A stretch of DNA of 64,000 nt from Fimbriimonas planktonicus (GTDB lineage: Bacteria; Armatimonadota; Fimbriimonadia; Fimbriimonadales; Fimbriimonadaceae): the NCBI GenBank assembly GCA_965234685.1, contig OZ248539.1, forward strand, positions 372,001 to 436,000. The letters are read 5' to 3'. This document shows, in pieces, positions 8,770-17,455 of this stretch; the first letter of the stretch is position 1, and each line of letters begins with the position of its first letter. The position numbers and the translations under genes are program-made. A model generated the notes under the pieces. That model had not been told where the DNA came from. It saw only the letters and a program-made list of their open reading frames with translations, and made no database searches.

Positions 8770-10020
8770 TTACTTCAGCGTGGTTTTGCCCGGAACGGCA
8801 ACGGATGGCGTCTCAAGTTGACCGAACGCTAGGTTCGCCGGAACCAGTGTTTCCTCGCTTTTCAGCGCCTGTTCCCAGGTCACTTCTTGCCCCGTGTAAG
8901 CCGACATGCGGCCCATGATTGCCGTGAGCGTGCTTTCCGCAACCTGGCGTCCTTCGTTGATCGGCTTGCCTTCCTTGATGCTAGCGATCAGGTGCTTGTG
9001 CTCCTGAACGTAAGGATTGGTTCGGTCGCCTTCGAATCGCCAGGCCTTAGCCGCCTTAATGGACTGAGCATTACTCGTACCCTTCGAACCAACGATGTGC
9101 TCGGAAACACGAGAGGCCGTACCGTCAATCTGGCGGCACATGCTCAGCATCTTCACGCCGTTGGCATACTCGTACTCGGTAGCAAAGTGGTCGAAGATAT
9201 GGCCGTATGCCTTATCGGTTCGAACCTGCCGTCCGCCAAGGCTGGTTGCCTTAACCGGGTGGCCCTTCATGGCCCAGTTGCAAACGTCAAGGTTGTGAAC
9301 GTGCTGCTCGGTGATGTGGTCGCCCGAGAGCCAAGCGAAGTACAGCCAGTTTCGAAGCTGCCATTCCATATCGGACCAGCCTTCCTGTCGTGGGTTCATC
9401 CAAAGACCGCCCTGGTTCCAGTAGGCGTAAAGCGCAACGATGTCGCCAATGTCTCCGTTGTGGATTCGCTCCATCGCGCCTCGGTAAGCGAAGTCGTGTC
9501 GTCGCTGGGTTCCGGCAACGATCGAAAGTTTCTTCGAAGCCGCGATGTCCGACGACTCCATGACGCTTCGGATTCCCGGCGCGTCGGTCGCGACTGGCTT
9601 CTCCATGAAGACGTGCTTTCCGGCTGCGATTGCAGCCTTGAGGTGCATCGGTCGGAAAGCCGGAGGAGTGGTAAGGATCACTACATCAACGCCGCTCTCG
9701 ATAACTTTCTTGTAGGCGTCCCAACCGCTGAACGCGCGGTCGTCCGTAACCTTGTATCGGTCGCCCATGCTCTTCAGGCTGTCTCGCGAGCCCTTGAGTC
9801 GATCTGGGAAAACGTCGCCCATTGCCCAGAGAACGGTGCTGGAATCGGCTGCGATGTTGTCCTGCGCTGCGCCTGTGCCACGTCCGCCGCATCCGATCAA
9901 GCCAATTTTAATCTGCGCCTGAGAACCGGCAAAAACGAAAGAGGGGACGGCCATTGCGGCGCCGGCCACGGCCGTCTTCGCGATCAGATCGCGGCGAGAG
10001 AGTTCATTTTGGTTCGACAT
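8770..10020 (-). CDS. Tat-signal Gfo/Idh/MocA-family oxidoreductase
   Basis: A 416-residue NAD(P)-dependent dehydrogenase. Residues 1-35 form a Tat signal (LSRRDLIAKTAVAGAAM). The Rossmann motif IGLIGCGGRGTGA follows, and the catalytic-lysine motif MEKPVATDAPG lies near residue 140. Tat export of a pre-loaded dinucleotide enzyme is as in glucose-fructose oxidoreductase. First gene of the operon with the isomerase, galT and the 6296 gene; together they suggest uptake-side processing of a sugar. Confidence 0.9.
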   Translation of the reverse strand: MSNQNELSRRDLIAKTAVAGAAMAVPSFVFAGSQAQIKIGLIGCGGRGTGAAQDNIAADSSTVLWAMGDVFPDRLKGSRDSLKSMGDRYKVTDDRAFSGWDAYKKVIESGVDVVILTTPPAFRPMHLKAAIAAGKHVFMEKPVATDAPGIRSVMESSDIAASKKLSIVAGTQRRHDFAYRGAMERIHNGDIGDIVALYAYWNQGGLWMNPRQEGWSDMEWQLRNWLYFAWLSGDHITEQHVHNLDVCNWAMKGHPVKATSLGGRQVRTDKAYGHIFDHFATEYEYANGVKMLSMCRQIDGTASRVSEHIVGSKGTSNAQSIKAAKAWRFEGDRTNPYVQEHKHLIASIKEGKPINEGRQVAESTLTAIMGRMSAYTGQEVTWEQALKSEETLVPANLAFGQLETPSVAVPGKTTLK

Positions 10021-10078
10021 TGAAAGTGCTCCGTGAATATGCAGGGAACGAGCCCCGCTTGTTTGCGAGTATAGCCAG

Positions 10079-10825
10079 TTACGGCAAATCGCAAACTAGA
10101 CGAATTCCGACGTACGGCGCGTTCGACAGCCACCACCGACTTTTCGGGTTCTGCGGATCGTTTTCGTTCCACTTCGGAATCTGATAAGCGCGAGCCGTGA
10201 ACCCAATTTGCCCTTTCTTGGAAAGGTAGTGGCCACCACAAGTGACAGGCTTTCCGTCCTTATCGACCGCCCATTCCGCCATGTTGCCAAGGGTGTCGTA
10301 CAGTCCCCACGCGTTCGGCTTCTTCGTGCCAACGCCCCAAGCCTTATCCTCCGCGTTGTCCCAGAACCAAGCCACCTGGTCCAACTCCGGCTCGGCGGTG
10401 GCACCGGCGCGAGCGGCGTACTCCCACTCGGCTTCGGTCGGCAACCGGTACTTCTTGCCGGTCTTCTTGCTCAACCAGCCGCAGAACGTCTGGGCGCCTA
10501 AGTAGGTCATGCCCAGCGCAGCGTAGCCCTTATGGCCAAAGCCTTTGTCTGGAGCGCCGTACGGCTTGCTCGGACGAGAAACCGCGTCCACACCCTTGGC
10601 CTGGTCTTCAACGCTCTGATCCAATCGGAACGCCCAGATGTCAAAAACGTCCCAGGTGACTTCGGTTGTCGAAATGTAGAACGGCTTGCCGCCCGGCGGG
10701 GCCGGAATTGGCTGCATCTTGAAACTCGCGAGCGTGCCGGGAATCTTCTCCTCAAACGGAGCGGCGGACTGGGGAGACACGAGCAACGTTGCCAACGCGA
10801 CAGAAACCGTGAACATACGGCTCAT
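10079..10825 (-). CDS. Secreted SUMF1/FGE-sulfatase-domain protein
   Basis: A 248-residue protein with a signal peptide (MFTVSVALATLLVSPQSAAP) and one formylglycine-generating-enzyme-like fold: FYISTTEVTWDVF, TFCGWLSKKTGKKYRLPTEAEW and a C-terminal GIRLV. The domain occurs in sulfatase-modifying enzymes, but many bacterial members are non-catalytic or bind ligands, and no sulfatase is nearby. It sits 58 bp upstream of the oxidoreductase operon on the same strand and may belong to its regulon. Confidence 0.85.
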   Translation of the reverse strand: MSRMFTVSVALATLLVSPQSAAPFEEKIPGTLASFKMQPIPAPPGGKPFYISTTEVTWDVFDIWAFRLDQSVEDQAKGVDAVSRPSKPYGAPDKGFGHKGYAALGMTYLGAQTFCGWLSKKTGKKYRLPTEAEWEYAARAGATAEPELDQVAWFWDNAEDKAWGVGTKKPNAWGLYDTLGNMAEWAVDKDGKPVTCGGHYLSKKGQIGFTARAYQIPKWNENDPQNPKSRWWLSNAPYVGIRLVCDLP

Positions 10826-10895
10826 TTTGGCCGATGCATCACGCTCGAAGTTGGGCTAGACAAATCGGGCCAACTACAGCAAACTACGCGATGCT

Positions 10896-11996
10896 ATGGG
10901 CAAGATTCGGATTGGCATTATCGGGTGTGGACAGATTGCACAGCAACACATGCAAACGTACAAGGACATCCCGGACGCGGAGATGGTCGTCTGTTGCGAC
11001 CTGAACCGCGAAGCTGCCGAAAAATCTGCCGCAAAATACGGCATCCCCGAAGTCACCACCGACTTCCGTGAAATCCTAAAGCGCGACGACATCGACGCCG
11101 TTGACGTTTGCCTATACAACAATCTCCACGCGCCGGTCTCCATCGCTGCCCTCGAAGCCGGTAAGCACACCTACTGCGAAAAGCCAATGGCCGGAACCTA
11201 CGTGGACGCAGTCGCCATGCGCGATGCCGCCCTCCGAACCGGGAAGAAGCTCCACATCCAACTCGGAACGATCTACTCCAACGAAGTCAAAGCCGCCAAA
11301 GAGCTCATCGACGCCGGAGAACTCGGCAACGTCTACCATTCCCGCTCAACCGGATTCCGTCGACGCGGCCGACCCTACGTTGACGGCTACGCGACCCCGC
11401 CATTCGTGCAAAAGAAGAACGCCGCGGGCGGCGCGCTCTATGACATGGGCGTCTATCACATCTCCGTCCACCTCTTCCTCCTCGGAAATCCGAAGGTTGA
11501 GCGCATCACCGGCAAGACTTACCAAGAAATCTGGATGGACGAAAAGCGCCGCGAGATCGCCCAATACGACGTCGAAGAGCTCGGCCTCGGCTTCGTCCGC
11601 TTCGAAGGCAACAAGTCGCTCGACATCATCGAAGCCTGGGCCGTGAATCTTGACAGCTTGGACGGAAACGTCATCCTTGGCAGTGACGCCGGCATCCGCC
11701 TCTGGCCGTTCGGCTTCTTCAAGAACTACGGCAACCTCGCCATGAGCGCCACCGCCGACATCGGCGCCGCCAGCTTCCGCTGGGAAACCGTGGAAGGCCT
11801 CGGCAAAAAGTACGGCAACTCCCAGTCCCACTGGATCGCCGCCCTCAATGACGAAGTCGAACTCATCCCCACCGCCGAAATCGCCCTCAACACCATGCTT
11901 ATATCCGAGGGCATCTACCTCTCGGAAAAGCTCGGTAGGGAAGTCACGGCGGACGAAGTGCGTGAGCATAGCGTCTCGACGGCGATCAGCATCTAG
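10896..11996 (+). CDS. Gfo/Idh/MocA-family oxidoreductase (cytoplasmic)
   Basis: A 366-residue dehydrogenase without a signal peptide. IGIIGCGQIAQQH is the Rossmann nucleotide loop, YCEKPMAG carries the catalytic Lys, and GGALYDMGVYHI the conserved Asp/His substrate loop. It would oxidise a sugar or cyclitol with NAD(P). Divergent from the SUMF1 gene across 70 bp. It is a distant paralogue of the Tat-signal oxidoreductase at 8770-10020. Confidence 0.9.
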   Translation: MGKIRIGIIGCGQIAQQHMQTYKDIPDAEMVVCCDLNREAAEKSAAKYGIPEVTTDFREILKRDDIDAVDVCLYNNLHAPVSIAALEAGKHTYCEKPMAGTYVDAVAMRDAALRTGKKLHIQLGTIYSNEVKAAKELIDAGELGNVYHSRSTGFRRRGRPYVDGYATPPFVQKKNAAGGALYDMGVYHISVHLFLLGNPKVERITGKTYQEIWMDEKRREIAQYDVEELGLGFVRFEGNKSLDIIEAWAVNLDSLDGNVILGSDAGIRLWPFGFFKNYGNLAMSATADIGAASFRWETVEGLGKKYGNSQSHWIAALNDEVELIPTAEIALNTMLISEGIYLSEKLGREVTADEVREHSVSTAISI

Positions 11997-12301
11997 GCAA
12001 ATTTTCAGCCCAAGGTCCCAGTTCGAGAGGTCTAGCCAAGCGTCTATTGTTAAGACTGAGTTAAATGTCTGCGGCTTATTCAATTTTGAAGACGACAAGG
12101 CGTAGACCAGCGGGGTGAAAATCAGCTTGGATTTCAGCCGAACATTTTCAGCGTTCGGCGTAAGTTGCCGTAGACTGTGAAGATCACGGCTGTCGAACTG
12201 TGCGTCGCGGGATGGCGATCAAAAAAGTGCAAACATCAACCAGAGAGCATTGAGTATTGCCCACGGACCCATGAAGCAACAACTTTAGTAGCCCAGGCTA
12301 G
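11997..12301. other. Gap of about 300 bp without a recognisable gene
   Basis: No credible coding frame or RNA gene is seen. It contains a small hairpin at 12137-12159 (7-bp stem GCCGAAC/GTTCGGC, 9-nt loop). Base composition becomes more A/T-rich here and stays so through the following gene. Confidence 0.5.
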
Positions 12302-13381
12302 ATGATTATGATTCTTTTCACCGCTTTATCATCTTACGATACGTTGCCTCTCAATCTTTCAATGATTGTGGCGCATCGGTCCCATCGCTCTAGCTTGCCG
12401 AAGAAACTAGAGTCTCGATTTAAGTTACGCTGGATCGAGGTTGATAGGTTTGGCGATATAACTCACTCGCTCCACCTAGACGATGTTCCAAACGAGGGGT
12501 ATGAAGTCAGCCCTGACGGTTCAAGGTTGGTCACTGGAGTTGCTACAGGCTCAAAATGTACAATTCGTATATTCGATCGAAGCGGCAAGAGTAGGGCCAC
12601 TTCGTTAATGATCGATCCAAAGACTTTCTACTACGTCGCCTTTAAGTGGAGTCCAAGCTCAAGAAGTCTATGTGTCGAACTCGGTCGTCAACAGGACCTG
12701 CGGACCGTAAGACCTAAGGGCTACATGGTTCCAACGACCAGGGATTTCATCATCTTTAATGAAGAGTTGAAACGGCAAACTTCGCTACTTTCTCAGAGCT
12801 ACGAAACAACTGCTCAGTGGAACGCAAATGACCAACTGTGGATTACGAGTCCCGCCACTGCCTTGAATGCACTACCGAAACCGTTCGTCCGAAAGAAAGT
12901 AAGTGTAGCGGCGTTAGGCTGGTTCCAGCATCTCCTCAGCCCCGACGGCTCACTCACGGTGACACCCTACAACAAAGTAATAGATGGCAACGGCAGAGGC
13001 GATGTCCTTTCGCGCAACAGCATCGTGGAAAGCTACCTATGGCAAGACAAAGAGACTCTCGTTTTCTCCACTCGGGCCTTTGGAAATTTCCCTCGTCGCG
13101 GGACTATGAGTCTTCAACGGCGCCAATGGAATTCGACTACCGGGACGCTTTCTCCTACAGAGGTTCTGTACCGCGCGCCCGCGGCATGGGGTGAGTTCGA
13201 GTTTGACTGCTTCCTCGCTCCCAAAGCCTGTGTCAACGGTGGAATTGTAACCCTCACCACAGACACCAGCTTCGGCGATCGAGTTGAGTTCCATAAAGAC
13301 GGACTCCCGATTCCTCTTTTCCACTTGAAAGACCGAAACTTCAGGATTCGCCGCTTGGTCGCTCTCCAGCCAAAGAACTAA
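12302..13381 (+). CDS. Hypothetical protein, WD/TolB-like propeller
   Basis: A 359-residue protein, not firmly recognised. Repeated strand-like segments such as YEVSPDGSRLVTG, FKWSPSSRSLCVEL and LLSPDGSLTVTP resemble TolB/WD40 blades, so a beta-propeller of six or seven blades is likely. The N-terminus (MIMILFTALSS) is only weakly signal-like. Codon use is visibly more A/T-rich than that of neighbours, which may mean horizontal acquisition. It stands alone between an oxidoreductase and hisC. Confidence 0.6.
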   Translation: MIMILFTALSSYDTLPLNLSMIVAHRSHRSSLPKKLESRFKLRWIEVDRFGDITHSLHLDDVPNEGYEVSPDGSRLVTGVATGSKCTIRIFDRSGKSRATSLMIDPKTFYYVAFKWSPSSRSLCVELGRQQDLRTVRPKGYMVPTTRDFIIFNEELKRQTSLLSQSYETTAQWNANDQLWITSPATALNALPKPFVRKKVSVAALGWFQHLLSPDGSLTVTPYNKVIDGNGRGDVLSRNSIVESYLWQDKETLVFSTRAFGNFPRRGTMSLQRRQWNSTTGTLSPTEVLYRAPAAWGEFEFDCFLAPKACVNGGIVTLTTDTSFGDRVEFHKDGLPIPLFHLKDRNFRIRRLVALQPKN

Positions 13382-13410
13382 GACCGAACCAAAATCAGGA
13401 CAATCTAACC

Positions 13411-14502
13411 ATGTCCGCAATCATTCGCCCGAACGTGCTTCAGATGGAGCCCTACGCGCCCGGGCGACCGATTGAGGACGTCAAGCGCGAGTTCAACCTC
13501 GATCGCGTCGTCAAGCTGGCCAGCAACGAGAACCCCTTCGGACCCTCGCCGCTGGCCGTCGAGGCCATCCAGCGCGCGGCCGCCAACCTGCACCAGTACC
13601 CCGACGGAAGCGCCGCCACCATCCGAAACGCCATCGCGGCGAAGTTCGGTCTCGAAGCCGAAAACATCCTCCTCGGAAACGGAAGCGACGAGCTGATTCA
13701 TCTCATCGGCTTGCTCTTTCTGGACGGCCCCAACACCGAGATGATCATGGGCAATCCGAGCTTTGTCCGCTACGATGCCGCCGCCCACCTCGCCCCAGCC
13801 AAACTCACGAAGATCCCGCTGGACGCCGAACACAAGCACGATCTCGACCGCATGCTCGAAGCCGTCACGCCCGATACTCGCGTGATCTTCGTCGCGAACC
13901 CCAACAACCCCACCGGCACCGTCGTCACCGGGACCGCCATTCGCGCCTTCCTAAACAAGCTTCCCGACCACGTAACGCTGGTTCTCGACGAAGCCTATTT
14001 CGAGTTCGCCGCCCACGCGCCCGACATGCCGAACAGCGCCGACCTCGTGCGCGAAGGCTACAACGTCATCGGACTCCGCACCTTCTCGAAGGCTTACGGC
14101 CTCGCTGGCATCCGCGTCGGGTTCGGGTTTGCACCGAAGAGCGTCGTCGATGCCTACCACCGTGCCCGTGAGCCGTTCAACGTCAACAGCCTCGCCCAAG
14201 TTGCCGCCGTCGCGGCCCTCGATGATACGGACCACTTGCAAAAAACCGTCGAGAACAATACCCTCGGCTTGCAGTTCCTAAAGGATATGTTCGAGCAAAC
14301 CGGCGGAACCCCGGTCGAAAGCTACGCAAACTTTGCCTACGCCGACCTCCACCGCGAAGCCGACCCGGTCTTCCAAGCCCTACTGCGAAAAGGCGTCATC
14401 GTCCGCTCCGGAAAGCACGTCGGCCACCCCAACTTCCTCCGCGTCAGCGTCGGAACGATGGAAGAGCTCGAAATCTTCGCGAACGAATACCGCGCCCTCT
14501 AA
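13411..14502 (+). CDS. hisC: Histidinol-phosphate aminotransferase
   Basis: A 363-residue fold-type-I PLP enzyme of histidine biosynthesis, converting imidazole-acetol phosphate and glutamate to histidinol phosphate. LASNENPFGPSP near residue 37, NPNNPTGT near 163-170, and TFSKAYGLAGIRVGFG with the PLP Lys at about 227 are classic HisC features. Some members act on aromatic or other amino acids, so the substrate is by family. No other his genes are nearby. It converges with the antiporter gene, overlapping 4 bp. Confidence 0.92.
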   Translation: MSAIIRPNVLQMEPYAPGRPIEDVKREFNLDRVVKLASNENPFGPSPLAVEAIQRAAANLHQYPDGSAATIRNAIAAKFGLEAENILLGNGSDELIHLIGLLFLDGPNTEMIMGNPSFVRYDAAAHLAPAKLTKIPLDAEHKHDLDRMLEAVTPDTRVIFVANPNNPTGTVVTGTAIRAFLNKLPDHVTLVLDEAYFEFAAHAPDMPNSADLVREGYNVIGLRTFSKAYGLAGIRVGFGFAPKSVVDAYHRAREPFNVNSLAQVAAVAALDDTDHLQKTVENNTLGLQFLKDMFEQTGGTPVESYANFAYADLHREADPVFQALLRKGVIVRSGKHVGHPNFLRVSVGTMEELEIFANEYRAL

Positions 14503-15782
14503 GCCGTCGCCGGAGCCGAGCCCGGCTCCACCTTTCCATAGATCAGCAAGAACAGCGGCGACGCCATCAGCGTCGTCACAATCGCCATCACCACCATGAT
14601 CGCGAATAGCGTCGGCGTAATGACGCCCTGCTGCAAGCCGATATTCAGAATGATCAGCTCCATCAACCCGCGCGCGTTCATGAGGGTGCCGATCGTCCAG
14701 CTCTCTCGCCAAGGCTCGCCCGAAGCCCGGGCCGCCAGAGCGCAAGCCACACCCTTACCGAAAATCGCCGCAAGACAGATGACAATCGTCACCGTCCAAA
14801 GCTCGGTTCCTGAAATCAAATTGATGTTCGTATTGAGCCCGCTGTAAACAAAGAAGAACGGCAACAGGAACGAAACCGTCATCGGCTCAATCCGCTCTCG
14901 AATCGCCTCCGCATACCGCCCACGCGGCATCGCGCATCCAACTAAGAACGCGCCGAACACTGCGTAAATACCAATTGCATCCGTAAACCAGGCACCCGCC
15001 ATCAGGATCAAGATGACCGTCGTCATCTGCCCCTGCGAAAACTTCCCCGTCTCATTTGTGGACATCGCCAGTCGGTTGAGCAACTTTTTCCCGAGCGTCA
15101 GCATCAACACGCCAAACAAAATTCCGCCGCCGATAGCGAGCCAGGCGATGCTCATGTTGCCCTTGCTAAATGCCAAAACCATGGCCAGCAGACACCAAGC
15201 CGCCGCGTCATCCGTCGCGCCGGCTCCCAGCGCCAGCGTCCCCATCGAAGTTCGCGCGATTCCGCGTTCGTACAAAATCCGCGCCAACATCGGAAACGCC
15301 GTAATGCACATCGCCGCGCCAAGGTAGATCGCCGCGTTCGTGTCCGTGATCGCCGGCGCGAACAAGTCGGTCCGGTCGCGATACAAGTAAGCAATCCCAA
15401 ACCCGAGCGCAAACGGCGCAATGATCCCGGCCAGCGAAACCGATACTGCGCCGCCAATCCGGTTCGAGATGAGCTTGATATCGAACTCCAGCCCGATCAG
15501 GAACATGTAGAGCACCAGACCGATTTGGGCGATGATGTACAGAATCGACATTGATGGGTGCGAGCCCGCCAATCCCTCCAGCTTGCGAGGGAACAAGTAG
15601 CCCTGAAGCTCCGGCATCGATCGTCCGAGCACCGATGGACCGAGCAAAACCCCGGTGACCATTTCCATCACCACCTGCGTTTGGCCAAGATACTTCGAGC
15701 CAAACCAACCGACGGCTTTGCAGGCCGCCAAAACGATCATTACCTGCAGCATAAACCGCAGCATCAAGTCTAAGTCTGTCAT
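14499..15782 (-). CDS. Cation:proton antiporter (CPA2 family)
   Basis: A 427-residue integral membrane protein with about 11-12 hydrophobic segments (PF00999 type): LLGPSVLG, FLIGLEFD, GALATDD-like region reading LALGAGATDDAAAW, and GLMELIILNIGLQQG. The double Asp in ATDDAAAW is the probable ion-binding site. The frame continues upstream, but ATG at 15782 is preceded by AGGGGG at a good ribosome-binding distance and directly precedes the first membrane segment, so I take it. It exchanges Na+ or K+ for protons; specificity is unknown. Confidence 0.9.
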   Translation of the reverse strand: MTDLDLMLRFMLQVMIVLAACKAVGWFGSKYLGQTQVVMEMVTGVLLGPSVLGRSMPELQGYLFPRKLEGLAGSHPSMSILYIIAQIGLVLYMFLIGLEFDIKLISNRIGGAVSVSLAGIIAPFALGFGIAYLYRDRTDLFAPAITDTNAAIYLGAAMCITAFPMLARILYERGIARTSMGTLALGAGATDDAAAWCLLAMVLAFSKGNMSIAWLAIGGGILFGVLMLTLGKKLLNRLAMSTNETGKFSQGQMTTVILILMAGAWFTDAIGIYAVFGAFLVGCAMPRGRYAEAIRERIEPMTVSFLLPFFFVYSGLNTNINLISGTELWTVTIVICLAAIFGKGVACALAARASGEPWRESWTIGTLMNARGLMELIILNIGLQQGVITPTLFAIMVVMAIVTTLMASPLFLLIYGKVEPGSAPATA

Positions 15783-15860
15783 TGGATTCCCCCTGGCCCT
15801 GAGCATTATCACCCAATCGGCGCAACGCCGCCCGAACCATTTCGGTAGCATCATCCGAAC

Positions 15861-17363
15861 ATGAATCCGATCCGCGAGATCGAAATCCTGATTCGGGCCA
15901 AGTACCCGATTCTCTACGTGGTGAGCTGGGAGGAGCGTCGCGTCGAAGAAGCCCTGCAAAAAATCTGTAGCGGGCTCAATCGCACCGTCCACACCTGGTC
16001 GGTCACGCAAGGGATGCGCCCGCCCGTCTCGCGCCCCGGAATGGCCACCCGCACCTCCGGCCTGCCCGGAGAACTAGAAGCTCTTGCCCAAGTCCACGAG
16101 GCCCCGGAATACACCGTCTTCCTCCTCCGCGACTTCCATCCGTACATGAAGGACTACCGGGTCGTGCGCCTTCTCCGCGACCTCGCGCTCCGGCTCCGCG
16201 GCCGCACCCAAACCCTCATCCTCACCGGCCCCACCCTCAACCTACCGTCGGACCTGGAAAAAGACGTCACCGTCATCGACTTCCCGCTCCCCGATGTAGA
16301 TGAAATCTCCGCCTGCCTCGAAAAAGTCATCAGCGCGGTCAAAGACAACGTCAACATCGACCCCAAGCTCGAACCGCTTGAACGAGAACTGCTAGTCAAA
16401 TCCGCTCAAGGACTTACCCTCGACGAAATTGAAAGCACCTTCGCCCGCAGCCTGGTCGAGCGAAAGAAGTTCGATGTCGAAGTCGTTCTCGAAGAGAAAA
16501 AGCAGATCATCCGCAAGTCCGGAACGCTGGAGTACTACGCCCCAGAGGCGCACCTAAAGGATGTCGGCGGACTCGAGTTGCTAAAAGACTGGCTAGAAAA
16601 GCGCCAAACCAGCTTCACCGACAAAGCACGCGATTTCGGAATCCCGGCACCCAAAGGCATCCTCCTCTTGGGCGTCCAAGGCTGCGGAAAATCTCTCACC
16701 GCCAAAGCCGTCGCCGCGCACTGGAACCTCCCGCTTCTCAAGCTCGACGTCGGTCGAATCTTCGGCTCCCTCGTCGGTCAAAGCGAAGAAAACATTCGTA
16801 AGGCTATCAAAACCGCCGAGTCCGTTGCGCCCTGCATCCTCTGGGCCGATGAACTCGAAAAAGGCTTTGCCGGCGTCAGCGGCGGCAACGTGAGCGATAG
16901 CGGCACTACCGCCCGCGTCTTTGCGACCTTCCTTACCTGGATGAGCGAAAAGACCAGTTCGGTGTTCCTCATCGCCACCGCCAACGACGTCTCTGCGCTC
17001 CCGCCGGAAATGCTCCGAAAGGGTCGTTTCGACGAAATCTTCTTTGTTGACCTACCGGACAAAGATGAGCGCGCGGAGATCTTCCGTATCCACCTTGCGA
17101 AGCGAAAGCGTGATCCGGCCAAATTCAAACTCGGCCCGCTCGCCGAAGCTACCGCCGGATTCAGCGGAGCCGAAATCGAGCAGGTTGTCGTTGGCGCCCT
17201 TCATTCCGCCTTCCACGTGGATAAGGAAGTCACCCAGAAGGACCTTCTCACCGAAGCGAAAAGCGTCGTACCCCTGAGCGTGATGATGAGCGAGGAAATC
17301 GGCGACCTGCGCGAGTGGGCCCGGCTCCGAACTCGACCCGCCAGCAAGAACGACGACAACTAA
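15861..17363 (+). CDS. Ycf46-like AAA+ ATPase
   Basis: A 500-residue protein. Residues 1-230 are the Ycf46-type N-domain (IRAKYPILYVVSWEE, LLRDFHPYM) and 235-490 an AAA+ module: Walker A GVQGCGKS at 271-278, Walker B CILWADELEK at 325-334, sensor ATAND and arginine-finger region MLRKGRFDEIF. The family is known from cyanobacteria and chloroplasts, where members have been linked to carbon-uptake or photosynthesis control; in heterotrophs the role is unclear. Divergent from the antiporter with 78 bp between starts. Confidence 0.9.
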   Translation: MNPIREIEILIRAKYPILYVVSWEERRVEEALQKICSGLNRTVHTWSVTQGMRPPVSRPGMATRTSGLPGELEALAQVHEAPEYTVFLLRDFHPYMKDYRVVRLLRDLALRLRGRTQTLILTGPTLNLPSDLEKDVTVIDFPLPDVDEISACLEKVISAVKDNVNIDPKLEPLERELLVKSAQGLTLDEIESTFARSLVERKKFDVEVVLEEKKQIIRKSGTLEYYAPEAHLKDVGGLELLKDWLEKRQTSFTDKARDFGIPAPKGILLLGVQGCGKSLTAKAVAAHWNLPLLKLDVGRIFGSLVGQSEENIRKAIKTAESVAPCILWADELEKGFAGVSGGNVSDSGTTARVFATFLTWMSEKTSSVFLIATANDVSALPPEMLRKGRFDEIFFVDLPDKDERAEIFRIHLAKRKRDPAKFKLGPLAEATAGFSGAEIEQVVVGALHSAFHVDKEVTQKDLLTEAKSVVPLSVMMSEEIGDLREWARLRTRPASKNDDN

Positions 17364-17455
17364 GCCGTCCCAACTTAGAGCCCGCTGTATACGCAGACCT
17401 ACTAGTATTTGAAAAAACGCTTGTAGGCAGGATGGAAACCCGGTAAATATAAGGG

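Noticed and set aside
8887..10023. 378-residue plus-strand frame
   Set aside because: Antisense shadow of the Tat oxidoreductase.
11346..12098. 250-residue minus-strand frame over the Gfo/Idh gene
   Set aside because: Glu/Asp/Gly/Val-rich antisense shadow of a clearly recognised oxidoreductase.
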